Positions 31,714-42,685 are shown, counted from the first letter of the stretch. The stretch is DNA of 64,000 nucleotides from Paludibacter sp. (GCA_024710005.1 JANJVQ010000034.1:99846-163845); one strand, 5' to 3'. The notes: generated by a model not told the origin, from the letters alone. Made by a program: numbers and translations.

Positions 31714-34700
31714 ATGCAAAGAATGAAAAACAAACTAAAACTGACTTGTTTTGTTCTGTTCCTGATTTGTTCGTTTCAGCTTAAAGCGCAACAACGGGAG
31801 TGGTCGGGACAAGTATGGGATGAAAAACTCAATGAACCGCTCATTGGAGTGAGTGTCACGGTGCAGGGAAGTTCGGCAGGAACCATTACCGATTTCGACG
31901 GTAAGTTCCGGATTCGGGCAGAAGTGAACCAAACGCTTAATTTTTCGTATGTCGGTTATATTCCGCAAAGTATCCAACTCCGAAGCAGTACCGATTTGTC
32001 GAGGGTGCTGATGCGGGAAGATACAAAAGTACTCGATGAAGTAATTGTGGTAGGGTATGGTGTTCAGAAAAAAGTATCTTCAGTGGGTTCCATATCTGCT
32101 GCCAAAGGTGAGGAGCTGTTGAAGACAGGGAATGTAACATCAGTATCAGAAGCATTGCAGGGGATGATGCCCGGGGTGGTTTCCATCATGAATGATGCAA
32201 AACCCGGTGCTGATGAAGCTGACATCATCATCAGGGCGAAAGGAAGCTGGCGTTCTTCTCAACCGCTTGTGCTTGTGGATGGTATTGAAAGAGATATGAA
32301 CGACATCGATGCCAATGAGATTGAATCTTTGTCGGTGCTGAAAGATGCCTCTGCAACAGCAGTTTATGGTGTGAAAGGTGCGAATGGTGTAATCTTGGTT
32401 ACCACGAAAAGAGGTGTGAATCAGAAACCTAAGATTTCTTTCAGTGCTAACTTTGGTTTCAAGGAACCACTGACCCGCCCGGAATATGCCGATTATGTTA
32501 CTTCCATGAATATGTGGAATGAAGCTGCAACAAACGATTTACAATATTCCAAATTAATCCCGGAGTCTAAGATTAATGCCTGGCAGAACGCTTTTGCAAC
32601 TGGTAATGTGGGACCGTACAATCCTTATTTCCCTAATATTGATTGGTGGGATGAAATGGTAAATGATATGGGATATCAGCAACAATATAATATTAATATC
32701 AGTGGCGGTACCGAGTTCATGCGATACTTCTCCTCAATTGGTTACCTCAATGATGGAGATATTTTCAAAACACAGAAAAATGAATTGTTCGATCCAACTT
32801 TCAAATATCAACGGTATAACTGGCGAAGCAATTTTGACTTTCAACTGACAAAATCAACGGTACTTTCCTTAAACCTGTCGGGTAGGCAGGGATACCGCAG
32901 TCAGACCGGATACCGGATCAACGATAATAACGAAAGTGACACTTCTTTTGGTCAGCCGCAGTTTTTCAGAATGCTTTATACGGCACCACGAAATATGTTC
33001 CCGATAACCTGGGAAGATGGTAGCTATGGATTGACTCCGAGCGCAGAATCATCTCAGAATTTGCGTATTCTTTTTGACAAGGGACAACGTTTGTATAAAT
33101 ACTATCAGAATTTTATTGATGCCACCTTAAATCAGGATCTTAGTTTTATCACTAAAGGATTAAAATTTAACGGTAAATTTGGTTATAACGTGGCCACCAG
33201 ATCGCGGGATGATTTCATGCGTTATGACAATGGCGGTCCGTTTGGAGAGAAGAACTTCATTGGTTATTCACGGGAATATGATTATTCTCAACCCCTGCCA
33301 GATGGAGGATACGTAATGGTGAAGCAGGAACGATGGGTTGATTCTGAATTTCAGGGAGAAAAACCAAAAGCAAATTATGATTTAATTCTTGATGGAGGGT
33401 TTGATAAACGTTTGTATTATGAGCTGGCATTCAATTATGATCGCAGCTTCGGTAATCACAATGTTACGGCTCTAGCCTTGATGAGTCGCAACGAAATTGA
33501 AGGTCTGGCAGGTAGTAGTGCTACGAATTTGAAGTTTAAAGAAAATGACGAAGCCTGGGTTACCCGTGTTACCTATAACTGGAAAGAAAGGTATTTAATG
33601 GAATTCAATGGGGCGTACACCGGTTCACAAAAATTTGCCCGCGGATTAAGATACCAGTTTTTTCCATCCTATTCGTTGGGATGGAGAATTTCAGAAGAAC
33701 CGTTTATCAAAGAAATTGCCGGAGAATCATTGGATAATTTAAAAATAAGATATTCTTCTGGTATTGTTGGTTACGATAAGTCCGCAGAGGCATATACCTA
33801 TATTCAGTTATATAAAAATGCAGGTGGTAATGTAAGCTTTGGTGAAACGGAAAAAACAAATTATGGTCCACTGTATTCAGAAGATAAAGCTGCTAATCCA
33901 AATGCAACATGGGAAACAGCCTACAAGCAAAATCTGGGAATTGATTTGATGCTTTTCAATAAGTTGACTGCAACGGTGGACATGTACAGTGAGAGACGTG
34001 AAGGTATCCTGATGACCGTGGCTACACCAGCCTGGTTTGGGATTAAAGAACCCGATGGAAACGTTGGTGAAACCAAAAGCAGGGGAATAGAGATGGAAGT
34101 AGGTTGGAACGAAAATATTAATAAAGACTGGAGCTATTGGGTGAAAGTAAATTTTGCCATCAATGAAAACAGGGTAATTTACAGAAATGATGCCGCTGAT
34201 TATCCTGATTACCGTAAATATGCAGGTAAACCTATCGGGGTTATCAATAAATTACAGGTTACTGATTATTATCAGTCGTTGGATGATATTTTTAACTATG
34301 CAACAGCAAATAATTCTTCAACACAAAGCAAGCTGATACCGGGTGATTTTATGTATCTGGATTATGATGCCGATGGTACCATTGATAATGTGTTGGATAA
34401 AATTCCGGTTTTATACAATAATTATCCCCAAAACACTTATGGCACTACGTTTGGCTTCCGGTATAAATCATTTCAGGTAAACGCGATGTTATATGGCGTG
34501 GTGAATGTGTATAAAGATGTTGATGCGTTGATGTTGTGGGATTTAAGTGAGGGTAACGATTATAATTATTTTGCCAATCCGGATGTGACCGGCAGGTGGA
34601 CTGCTGATAATGCAGCCAACGCGGTTAAACCTTCTCTGCACAGTGATTTTGGGGGGTACAGCATGACCAGTGGAACTTCTTATAGCTTTCAGAATGCATC

Positions 34701-34911
34701 TTATTTGCGACTTAAAAACCTGGAACTGGCATATGACCTTGATAAAAAGCTGATTAACAGGGTTGGAATGAAAAATGTGCAAATTTATGCGAATGCCAAT
34801 AACTTGTTTACCATAACGAGTTTTAACCGGCAGCTGGACCCCGAAGGAAACTCTTCGGCTTTATATCCTTTGGTGAGACGATATAATATTGGAACAAGAA
34901 TCACATTCTAA
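31714..34911 (+). CDS. SusC-like TonB-dependent outer-membrane importer (first pair)
   Basis: The TonB-dependent barrel imports oligosaccharides captured by its SusD lid. The 1065-aa product has a signal peptide (about 1-25), a carboxypeptidase-regulatory-like domain (about 28-105), the SusC signature EVIVVGYGVQKK (about 109-120), the plug with LVDGIERDMNDIDANEIESL and ATAVYGVKGANGVILVTTKR, and a 22-strand barrel ending in aromatic F. Starts at 31714 or at 31723 are both possible. It is followed after 22 bases by its susD gene. Confidence 0.95.
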   Translation: MQRMKNKLKLTCFVLFLICSFQLKAQQREWSGQVWDEKLNEPLIGVSVTVQGSSAGTITDFDGKFRIRAEVNQTLNFSYVGYIPQSIQLRSSTDLSRVLMREDTKVLDEVIVVGYGVQKKVSSVGSISAAKGEELLKTGNVTSVSEALQGMMPGVVSIMNDAKPGADEADIIIRAKGSWRSSQPLVLVDGIERDMNDIDANEIESLSVLKDASATAVYGVKGANGVILVTTKRGVNQKPKISFSANFGFKEPLTRPEYADYVTSMNMWNEAATNDLQYSKLIPESKINAWQNAFATGNVGPYNPYFPNIDWWDEMVNDMGYQQQYNINISGGTEFMRYFSSIGYLNDGDIFKTQKNELFDPTFKYQRYNWRSNFDFQLTKSTVLSLNLSGRQGYRSQTGYRINDNNESDTSFGQPQFFRMLYTAPRNMFPITWEDGSYGLTPSAESSQNLRILFDKGQRLYKYYQNFIDATLNQDLSFITKGLKFNGKFGYNVATRSRDDFMRYDNGGPFGEKNFIGYSREYDYSQPLPDGGYVMVKQERWVDSEFQGEKPKANYDLILDGGFDKRLYYELAFNYDRSFGNHNVTALALMSRNEIEGLAGSSATNLKFKENDEAWVTRVTYNWKERYLMEFNGAYTGSQKFARGLRYQFFPSYSLGWRISEEPFIKEIAGESLDNLKIRYSSGIVGYDKSAEAYTYIQLYKNAGGNVSFGETEKTNYGPLYSEDKAANPNATWETAYKQNLGIDLMLFNKLTATVDMYSERREGILMTVATPAWFGIKEPDGNVGETKSRGIEMEVGWNENINKDWSYWVKVNFAINENRVIYRNDAADYPDYRKYAGKPIGVINKLQVTDYYQSLDDIFNYATANNSSTQSKLIPGDFMYLDYDADGTIDNVLDKIPVLYNNYPQNTYGTTFGFRYKSFQVNAMLYGVVNVYKDVDALMLWDLSEGNDYNYFANPDVTGRWTADNAANAVKPSLHSDFGGYSMTSGTSYSFQNASYLRLKNLELAYDLDKKLINRVGMKNVQIYANANNLFTITSFNRQLDPEGNSSALYPLVRRYNIGTRITF

Positions 34912-34933
34912 CTCATTTAAAAGTATAATACGT

Positions 34934-36787
34934 ATGAAACAATATAAATATATTATCATCTTACTGATAAGTCTGATTTCATTCTCGTCCTGTGAAGAAT
35001 ACCTGGATAAATCACCGGATTTGGGATTGTCGGAAGAAGAAGTATTCAGTAACTTTTTCACGGTAAGGGGTTATCTGGATCAATGTTATAATTGTGTACT
35101 CGACTACACATTTTGGAGAGCAAATGGACTGGAACGTGCTCATATGGGGCAAATGTCGGATGAAGGTGCAAATCCTTATTCAAATAACATGGCGAAATTC
35201 ACGAATAAAGGACAGTGGTTGGCAAACAAACAGGCTCCTGATGTAGGTTGGGGAGAAGAGTTTGTTGCATCACCCAGAGGAAACGTTATCCCCAATGCTT
35301 TTTATGCATTGCGGGTGGCTAACAAGGTTGTTCAGAAAGCCCCTCTGATGTCGAATCTGACTGAAGCCCAAAGAACTCAATTACTTGGTCAGGCGCATTT
35401 CTTTCGAGCCTGGTTTTATTTTGAAATTATCCGCAGGGTCGGAGGTATGCCTTTACTCGACAAGGCTTTCTCCAGTGACGACGATTTTGACGTGGAACGC
35501 CTGACTTACCATCAGTCGACCGACTGGATTATCGACCAACTTGATTTGGCTATTTCGCTGTTACCGGATGCCTGGCCGAGTCAGGAAGTCGGTCGTCCGA
35601 ACAAATCAGCTGCTTACGCGCTCAAATCAATGGCCGAATTGTATGCAGCCAGTCCGCTGATGTGTAACCCGATTGATAAAATTGAAAACAACGGTTACGA
35701 TGTGGAAAGAGCCAAAAAAGCTGCACAATATGCTAAAGAATGTCTTGAATATATTGATGTTACAGCGCCGAAACACAAGATGATGCCGGGTAATCAGTAT
35801 AAACATATTTTTTATCATTTTCCTAATTATTACAGTGACGAATCCTTGTGGTACCTGAATTCTGTTGGACAGAACAGAAATGGTCAACCGGATTTGCCTA
35901 TTCACTGGCAGAATATACACTGGTCGAAACGGGCAGGTAATTACGGTCAGGCCAATGTAAGCGTTTCACAGAATTTAGTGAATAAATTCGAGACCATCAA
36001 TGGTTACAAAGCCGAACTGACTGCTACAGGATGGGTGAGTGATGACCCGGCTTTTAATCCGGCTAATCCGTATGCAAACAGGGACCCGAGATTTGATGCA
36101 TTTATACTGTATCCGGGTGAACAATATGGAACTTTCTCGGATAACTCTCCGAATTATGTGTGCACATGGGAAGGAGGGAGAGATGTTTCAGTAGCTCCAA
36201 GCGAAATGGTGCGTACCCGTTATATGGTAAAAAAATGGCAATGGCCTGAAAGTGTTAAACTTGACAGGAGTAACGATAATGGATATGGCTTGTATTACTA
36301 CAACACCATTCACATCAGAACCACACAGGTATGGTTGGACTACGCGGAAGCCATGAATGAAGCTTACGGTCCGACGGTCAAACCGACGGGTTATACCTAT
36401 TCGGCTGTCGAAGCCGTGAATATGGTTCGAAACAGGGTGGGAATGCCTGATGTGCGGGCAGAAATTGCAGGAGATAAGCTGAAATTAAGAGAGTTGATCC
36501 GGAATGAAAGAGCCGTGGAATTGTTGTTTGAAAACCATCGCTGGTTCGATTTACGCAGGTGGATGATTGCCGAAGAAGTGTTGAATGTGCCGAATCCCAT
36601 CAAGGGTGTAAAGGTGACAGCCAGCAATGCAACCGCCTTAAAACCTAATCCGGGTAATGTATTCACCTATGAACTCTTAGATGTAACGGAAGAAGTGCGT
36701 GTTTTTGAACGCCGGCATTACTGGTACCCTGTGGGCGAAGATGAAGCAAACCGCATGGTGAATTTTAAACAGAATCCGGGTTGGTAA
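34934..36787 (+). CDS. SusD-like glycan-binding lipoprotein (first pair)
   Basis: Surface lipoprotein that closes over the SusC barrel and binds the glycan. I start at ATG 34934 (MKQYKYIIILLISLISFSSC), giving 617 aa; the longer in-frame start at 34889 overlaps susC and lacks a lipoprotein signal. The lipobox cysteine is C20. SusD/RagB features include the TPR-like helices with FRAWFYFEIIRRVGGMPLL and the C-terminal NERAVELLFENHRWFDLRRW segment. It is 22 bases downstream of susC, so the two form one unit. Confidence 0.95.
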   Translation: MKQYKYIIILLISLISFSSCEEYLDKSPDLGLSEEEVFSNFFTVRGYLDQCYNCVLDYTFWRANGLERAHMGQMSDEGANPYSNNMAKFTNKGQWLANKQAPDVGWGEEFVASPRGNVIPNAFYALRVANKVVQKAPLMSNLTEAQRTQLLGQAHFFRAWFYFEIIRRVGGMPLLDKAFSSDDDFDVERLTYHQSTDWIIDQLDLAISLLPDAWPSQEVGRPNKSAAYALKSMAELYAASPLMCNPIDKIENNGYDVERAKKAAQYAKECLEYIDVTAPKHKMMPGNQYKHIFYHFPNYYSDESLWYLNSVGQNRNGQPDLPIHWQNIHWSKRAGNYGQANVSVSQNLVNKFETINGYKAELTATGWVSDDPAFNPANPYANRDPRFDAFILYPGEQYGTFSDNSPNYVCTWEGGRDVSVAPSEMVRTRYMVKKWQWPESVKLDRSNDNGYGLYYYNTIHIRTTQVWLDYAEAMNEAYGPTVKPTGYTYSAVEAVNMVRNRVGMPDVRAEIAGDKLKLRELIRNERAVELLFENHRWFDLRRWMIAEEVLNVPNPIKGVKVTASNATALKPNPGNVFTYELLDVTEEVRVFERRHYWYPVGEDEANRMVNFKQNPGW

Positions 36788-36815
36788 TTAGTTATGATCT
36801 TAAATAAGGATACAA

Positions 36816-39800
36816 ATGAGAAATAAAAGTAGAATAAAAGAAATCACACTGTTTTTTATCATCTTGCTGACATTGGGTTTGAATACGCTGGAAGCTCAAA
36901 ATAAAAAACAGAAAGAAGCCAGAAAGGTTGCTGCTGTTGAAGTCAGCGCCGTGGTAACTGATGAGAAAGGAAATGTTATACCCAATGCCGCCGTTGTTGT
37001 TGGTGAAGGAGCCATGACATATTATACAGATCAGAACGGGAAATTTACAGTTAAAGTAAAAGCCGGATCCATACTTATCATAGAAGCGTTGGGTTTCGAA
37101 TCCCGGGTGGTTGATACTTCTAAAGGAGTTTCAAAGAACATGAAGGTGGTGGTTAATCGCAAGCCTCTTTTTGCGGGTGAGAAAGATATATTGGAATTAC
37201 CGGGTTGGATAAAAAACACCAAACGTTACCAGGTTGGTGCGGTCAGTTCAACGAGTGGTACTGCCATCGAAACTTATCCGGATATGATAACCAACAACGC
37301 TTTACAGGGTAAATTACTTGGATTGATTTCAATAATGAATGCAGGAGGCTTAGCCAATAATGCAGCAACCTTGTACATCAGAGGTTTACAGCGTGAAGGG
37401 GGAAATGGGATAGTAACATTAGTTGATGGTGTGGAAAGGGATATTAATACCCTGATTCCGGAAGAAATTGAAACAATAGAGGTATTGAAAGATGCTACAT
37501 CAAAAATTCTTTACGGTCCCAGAGCTGCTAACGGTGTGCTGATGATAAAAACCAAAAGAGGTGAAAAGCACAAAAGGGTAATCCGTGTAAACGCGGAATA
37601 TGGTGCGGGACTCCCTGCCATCATGCCTGAGTTCGTGAATTCTTATGATTATGCACGTTTGTATAACGAGGCCAGGATAAATGATGGATTACTGCCTGTT
37701 TATACTGATGCTGATTTGCAAGGTTATCAGAACAGTACGGGGGCAAATGATTTCAGATATCCCGACATCGATTATTATGACTATTTCCTGAAGAAAAACA
37801 CGGAATACCGTAAGTTCGACTTTGAGTTTTCAGGCGGGAATGACAATGCGCAGTACATGTTTGTTGGTTCATATAATGGAAACAGTGGTCTTCAGAAAAT
37901 TGGCGAAACGCCTCAACGTGACAGGATGACTGCCCGTGGAAATCTGGATGTGAAGGTGAATGATTACATCGCGGCTTATCTCAATATCGCCGGGGTATTC
38001 GACATTACCAACCGGAGTTCACTGGATCACAGCCAGACGTTTTCAGCATTGAGTAGCCATCGCCCCAACGAATATCCGATTTATATTCCGGAAACAATAC
38101 TGCAACCCGACTCTGCCGGTTATCCGGCCTTTGGGACTGGTCTTTACATGTCGGAAAACCTGCATGCTGATTTACAATATGGTGGTTTCCGAAAAGACCA
38201 GAATATTAACGGTCAGCTTAATTTTGGGTTGGATTTTGATTTGAATGACTTGGTAAAGGGTCTGACCGCTAAAGCCCAGATTTCATTTGATAATTATTTT
38301 TATGGGGCACAAACCTTATCGACACAGGCTCCAACTTATGCTCAGCGCTGGATGAAAGCTCCGGACGGAAGTGATTCGCTGGTGTTGATTATGAAAAGAA
38401 TGGGAAATAAAACTGATGCTATGATTCTTACCAATACAAGGTCATATCGGACTACCAGTTATCTTGGCACATTAAATTATCAGCGGAAGTTTGGCAATAA
38501 CAATTTGCAGGCTGATTTCCTGAGCAATTATTACCTGGCAGAATCAGCTGGTGAAACTCAGGATCTCAAATTTGTAAACAATGTATTACGTCTACATTTG
38601 GTTAATCAGGATAAATATATTGTAGAAGCCAGTGCCGGTTATATGGGAACTAACAAGCTCATAAATGAAAATCAATATGCAGCTTCCTTTGCCGGTGGTG
38701 TTGGCTGGATTCTTTCAGAAGAATCTTTTATTAAGGATAAGCTCAAAGGTATAGATTTTTTGAAGTTAAAAGCCAGTGCAGGTTTACTGCCTTATGATGG
38801 TCAGACTTCCTACAATTTATACAGAGATCGCTGGAATGACAACGGGACGGTTAGATTCAACAATAACCTTACTTTTCAGCGTACGAATTTTGCACAGGTA
38901 GGTAATCCTGATTTAAAGTGGGAAAAATCAAGCGAGTTCAATATTGGCGTAGAAGCATTGATGTTAAATAAAAAGTTATGGATTGAAGCCAACTATTTCA
39001 ACGAACTGCGTTACGATATCGTACAGAGACTTGACCAAATCAATGCCATGATGTATGGAACATTATTACCCTTCGAAAACTGGGGTAAAGTCAGGAATCA
39101 GGGAGTTGAAGTGGAACTGAAGTATTCGGACCGGGTGGATCAATTGTTCTATCAGGTGGGTGCGAATCTGATTTACTCCAAAAACAAAGTGCTACAGACA
39201 GATTATACGGATTATCCGGAAGATAACCTGGAAATAATAGGACAGGCTTCGGATGTGATGTATGGTTATGTGGCCAGGGGTTTGTTCGGTAAGGACGTGG
39301 ATATAAATTCTCCTCATGCGTTTCAGGCTTTTGGTCCTTATCAGGTGGGTGATATTGCGTATGAAGATTTGAATGAGGATAACCTGATAGATGACCTGGA
39401 CAGAAAGGTATTGGCGAACAGTTTTCCCCGTGCGCATATCGGTCTTGATATCAATCTGAATTACAAAGGTTTCGGGTTGTATGTGCTGGGTACATCTCAG
39501 TTGGGTTTCAGCAATTGGATGAATACAGGTTACTATTGGAACAGGGCTGAAGATAAATACTCGGCCATTACGCTGGACAGGTATCATCCGACTAATAATC
39601 CGAATGGAACCTATCCGCGTCTGACAACCACCGATGGAGCCAATAATTTCAGAAATTCTACATTCTGGATTGAAAGCGGGGATTTCTTCAGAATTAAGAA
39701 TGCAGAGTTGAGTTATACGATTAACAATGAACAAACTGATGTGGTCAGAAAAGTGAAATTCTTTGCCAGAGGCAGTAATTTGTTGCTACTTACAAAGAAT

Positions 39801-39890
39801 CGCATATTTGACCCGGAAGCTAAAAACGCGGGACTTACTAATTACCCTGTGCTAATGAATATCACGGGAGGTGTTTCACTGAGCTTCTGA
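36816..39890 (+). CDS. SusC-like TonB-dependent importer (second pair)
   Basis: The 1024-aa product has a signal peptide (about 1-27), a carboxypeptidase-regulatory-like domain (about 40-112, VVTDEKGNVIPNAAVVVGEG), a plug domain (LYIRGLQREGGNGIVTLVDG, IETIEVLKDATSKILYGPRA) and a barrel ending GGVSLSF. The usual VVVGYG stretch before the plug is missing; the matching place (about 122-140) reads ILELPGWIKNTKRYQVGAV. This marks it as a divergent SusC subtype, clearly different from the first importer. It follows the first susD by 28 bases and precedes its own susD by 56. Confidence 0.94.
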   Translation: MRNKSRIKEITLFFIILLTLGLNTLEAQNKKQKEARKVAAVEVSAVVTDEKGNVIPNAAVVVGEGAMTYYTDQNGKFTVKVKAGSILIIEALGFESRVVDTSKGVSKNMKVVVNRKPLFAGEKDILELPGWIKNTKRYQVGAVSSTSGTAIETYPDMITNNALQGKLLGLISIMNAGGLANNAATLYIRGLQREGGNGIVTLVDGVERDINTLIPEEIETIEVLKDATSKILYGPRAANGVLMIKTKRGEKHKRVIRVNAEYGAGLPAIMPEFVNSYDYARLYNEARINDGLLPVYTDADLQGYQNSTGANDFRYPDIDYYDYFLKKNTEYRKFDFEFSGGNDNAQYMFVGSYNGNSGLQKIGETPQRDRMTARGNLDVKVNDYIAAYLNIAGVFDITNRSSLDHSQTFSALSSHRPNEYPIYIPETILQPDSAGYPAFGTGLYMSENLHADLQYGGFRKDQNINGQLNFGLDFDLNDLVKGLTAKAQISFDNYFYGAQTLSTQAPTYAQRWMKAPDGSDSLVLIMKRMGNKTDAMILTNTRSYRTTSYLGTLNYQRKFGNNNLQADFLSNYYLAESAGETQDLKFVNNVLRLHLVNQDKYIVEASAGYMGTNKLINENQYAASFAGGVGWILSEESFIKDKLKGIDFLKLKASAGLLPYDGQTSYNLYRDRWNDNGTVRFNNNLTFQRTNFAQVGNPDLKWEKSSEFNIGVEALMLNKKLWIEANYFNELRYDIVQRLDQINAMMYGTLLPFENWGKVRNQGVEVELKYSDRVDQLFYQVGANLIYSKNKVLQTDYTDYPEDNLEIIGQASDVMYGYVARGLFGKDVDINSPHAFQAFGPYQVGDIAYEDLNEDNLIDDLDRKVLANSFPRAHIGLDINLNYKGFGLYVLGTSQLGFSNWMNTGYYWNRAEDKYSAITLDRYHPTNNPNGTYPRLTTTDGANNFRNSTFWIESGDFFRIKNAELSYTINNEQTDVVRKVKFFARGSNLLLLTKNRIFDPEAKNAGLTNYPVLMNITGGVSLSF

Positions 39891-39946
39891 TGAGTAAAGT
39901 TGTAAAATAATTCAGAAATAAGATTCAACCATTAAAGAATATAGAA

Positions 39947-41737
39947 ATGAAAAAAATAATCAATATAATGCTTGCTGTACTGTTGCTCTCAGTTTGGTCG
40001 TGCGAAGATGCACTGGAGACGAAACTTGACAATAGTTATGGTGATGAAATTACCTGGAAACTACCTAACTACGCGTTGGGGGTTCTCATGAATGCGTATG
40101 CAAATATCCCTCAAACCCCGAATAGTTTTGACAATGATTTGCTGGATGTGGCAACTGACAACGCGTATTGTAACAAACAAAACTCAGTACTTTCCAAATA
40201 CGTGATGGGACGTGTTTCTCCGACTATCAACCCCCTTGATAACTGGGGTACTGCGTATACGCAATTCCGGAACATCCACCTATTTCTTGAGAATGGATTG
40301 GGTGATAACATTGTTTACAGTTTGTCGGACTCAATCAAAGATAAGAAAATCCGTGATCGTTCGAGAGGTGAAGCCTATTTCCTGCGAGCCTGGTGGGGCA
40401 TGGAGTTGTTACAGGTTTTCGGAGGACTTACTGACGACGGTCAGGCAATGGGCTATCCGATTATCAACAAACACCTAACCAAAGAAGACCAGGATGACAT
40501 GGATTTGATGGGCAGAAACAGTTATGAGGAATGTGTACTGCAAATCATCGCGGATTGTGATTCTGCTTTCAAATACCTGCCGTTGAATTATGTAGGCTCT
40601 GATGAAGAAACTGGCGTGAAACAGGATGGACGTGCCAACGGCAAAGCTGCATTAGCTTTACAGTCGAGGGTTGCTCTTTTTGGTGCTTCACCAGCCTATC
40701 AACCAACTGGTGCATATGCCATCAGTACTGATTCAATAAATAAAAAATGGCAACGGGTAGTCACCTTGTCGGAAAGGGCTTTGACAACAGGGGCGTTGGG
40801 TAACTATGCAGCGCTGACTGAAGCTATGTATGTGGGGTCAACGGTAAACGGAAGTACAAACGCTGAATTTTTATTCCGCAAATGGTTTAATAACAATGCG
40901 CTGGAAAGACAGAATTTCCCACCCTTATTCTTCGGACAGGGTCGCACCAACCCTTCTCAAAATTTAGTTGATGCATATCCTGCTAAGAACGGTTTCCCGA
41001 TATCAGATCCGCGTTCCGGATATAATCCCCAAAATCCTTATGTCAACAGGGATAATCGATTTGATTTAACGGTGTATTATAACGGTAAGATTTTCAATAC
41101 AGATCGTGCATTGGAGATCTATACCGATACGAATGGCGTGAAAATGAGAGATGCTGCAGGTTATGATTATCAGAATACAGTAACAGGATATTATCTGAAG
41201 AAATTTCTTTCCGATAAAAAAGATATGTTATATAATCCGGCAACCTTAGGTGCAGTGAACGACTTCCATCAATTTCCACTATTGCGCAGGGCCGAAGTTT
41301 ATTATAACTTAGCCGAAGCTTTGAATGAGTTGGCTGGTCCAAACGGAACAGTAACCGGGTCAACCCGTACTGCTTATAGTATTATCAAAGACATCCGGAC
41401 CAAAAACGGGATCACGGCTACAACTTATTTAGATGAAATGGCTGCTGATAAAGATATGTTCAGATCAATGATTTATAACGAAAGAAGAATTGAATTCGCT
41501 TTCGAGAACCGACGTTTCTTTGATATGAGGCGTTGCTTGTTACCGCTGAATGAGCCCATCCGTGGTGTTGAAATAACTCAGACTGCTACGGGATTGGTTT
41601 TTAACGGGACTGACCCTGCCGGTACTCCTGTAGTTGTTGAAGTAAGAAAACTGGATGATCCGAAACATTATTATCTGCCGCTTCCTTACGATAAAGTGGT
41701 GACAAATTCAAATCTAAAACAAAACAAAGGTTGGTAA
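39947..41737 (+). CDS. SusD-like glycan-binding lipoprotein (second pair)
   Basis: The 596-aa lipoprotein has a lipobox cysteine at C19 (LLLSVWSC), SusD-type helices (GEAYFLRAWWGMELLQVFGG) and the C-terminal NERRIEFAFENRRFFDMRRC signature. It differs strongly from the first SusD, matching the divergence of its SusC partner. It is followed after 25 bases by the surface lipoprotein gene. Two importers of different subtypes in one locus suggest two products of the same glycan, or two related glycans, are taken up. Confidence 0.94.
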   Translation: MKKIINIMLAVLLLSVWSCEDALETKLDNSYGDEITWKLPNYALGVLMNAYANIPQTPNSFDNDLLDVATDNAYCNKQNSVLSKYVMGRVSPTINPLDNWGTAYTQFRNIHLFLENGLGDNIVYSLSDSIKDKKIRDRSRGEAYFLRAWWGMELLQVFGGLTDDGQAMGYPIINKHLTKEDQDDMDLMGRNSYEECVLQIIADCDSAFKYLPLNYVGSDEETGVKQDGRANGKAALALQSRVALFGASPAYQPTGAYAISTDSINKKWQRVVTLSERALTTGALGNYAALTEAMYVGSTVNGSTNAEFLFRKWFNNNALERQNFPPLFFGQGRTNPSQNLVDAYPAKNGFPISDPRSGYNPQNPYVNRDNRFDLTVYYNGKIFNTDRALEIYTDTNGVKMRDAAGYDYQNTVTGYYLKKFLSDKKDMLYNPATLGAVNDFHQFPLLRRAEVYYNLAEALNELAGPNGTVTGSTRTAYSIIKDIRTKNGITATTYLDEMAADKDMFRSMIYNERRIEFAFENRRFFDMRRCLLPLNEPIRGVEITQTATGLVFNGTDPAGTPVVVEVRKLDDPKHYYLPLPYDKVVTNSNLKQNKGW

Positions 41738-41762
41738 TTGCAACTTTAAAAAATTACACATT

Positions 41763-42683
41763 ATGTTGAAAATAAAGCCTGTAAAATCATTGTTAATGGC
41801 CCTGCTGCTGTTGTCGTTTGTAGCTTGTGAGCCATACGAAGACTATATAAAAGATTTTGATTATTCTGCCGTGTATTTTGGAACTCAAAAACCATTGCGA
41901 ACTCTGGTAACCAGACAGGATAAAGACCAGCTTGAATTTAAACTGGGTGTGGTACTGGCTGGCTTACGTGAAAATAAAAACGGGCACTGGGCTACTTTCG
42001 AAATAGATACTGTTTTATTAGATTCTATTCCCGGCGCCACTGGCTTTACATTGCTTCCGGCTGACTGGTATAAATTCAGTATCTCAGAAAATAAGATTGA
42101 GATTCCAAAGGGAAAATTTCTGGGTGACTTCACCATCAGTATTGATAAAGCAAAGTTTACTGCAGATCCTTTGTCGCTTACGAAAAAATACGCTTTACCG
42201 GTGCGGTTGATTGAAACATCGGCAGATTCCGTGTTGCGGGGCAATGATGTGGTTGCCCGGCGGGATTATACCATTCTGGTTGTAAAATACATCAATGAAT
42301 TTTCCGGGACCTATTATGTCAGGGGTGAGCAGGTTGAACTTGATATCAGTGGAAATCCGGTGGAAACTACCAGGAATGAGTACTATCACGTTGACTGGAT
42401 TAAAAACAAAACACGTGTGTTGACTACGACTGCATTAGATGATTGTGAAATGACCGGAATAGGTATTCAAACTTCAGATAAGGTAAAAGTGACTTTTGGT
42501 GCTGATCATGCCGTTACGCTTTCAACAGTTACAATTCCTGTTACTGACCGGGGATGTTCATACGCAGATGGAGTTTATCATTTTCAATATGAATATACCA
42601 AAGGAGGTAAAACTTATCGGGTAGATGAATATATGAAACAACGCAATGACCCTGAGAATGATTTACGTTTTGAGGAATGGTAA
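41763..42683 (+). CDS. Surface lipoprotein, DUF1735/DUF4361-like, candidate glycan-binding protein
   Basis: A 306-aa lipoprotein with lipobox cysteine C22 (LLSFVAC). The N-terminal half (about 25-165, DYSAVYFGTQKPLRTLV...) resembles DUF1735 domains and the C-terminal half (about 180-306) resembles DUF4361, both recalled from proteins sitting after SusD in many PULs. By position and type it is probably a surface glycan-binding protein that works with the second SusC/SusD pair. No catalytic motif is visible. Its stop overlaps or abuts the start of the next sulfatase, so coupling is likely. Confidence 0.8.
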   Translation: MLKIKPVKSLLMALLLLSFVACEPYEDYIKDFDYSAVYFGTQKPLRTLVTRQDKDQLEFKLGVVLAGLRENKNGHWATFEIDTVLLDSIPGATGFTLLPADWYKFSISENKIEIPKGKFLGDFTISIDKAKFTADPLSLTKKYALPVRLIETSADSVLRGNDVVARRDYTILVVKYINEFSGTYYVRGEQVELDISGNPVETTRNEYYHVDWIKNKTRVLTTTALDDCEMTGIGIQTSDKVKVTFGADHAVTLSTVTIPVTDRGCSYADGVYHFQYEYTKGGKTYRVDEYMKQRNDPENDLRFEEW

Positions 42684-42685
42684 TT

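Noticed and set aside
39192..39734. 180-codon antisense reading frame inside the second susC
   Set aside because: Opposite conserved barrel codons, isoleucine- and histidine-rich, no domain.
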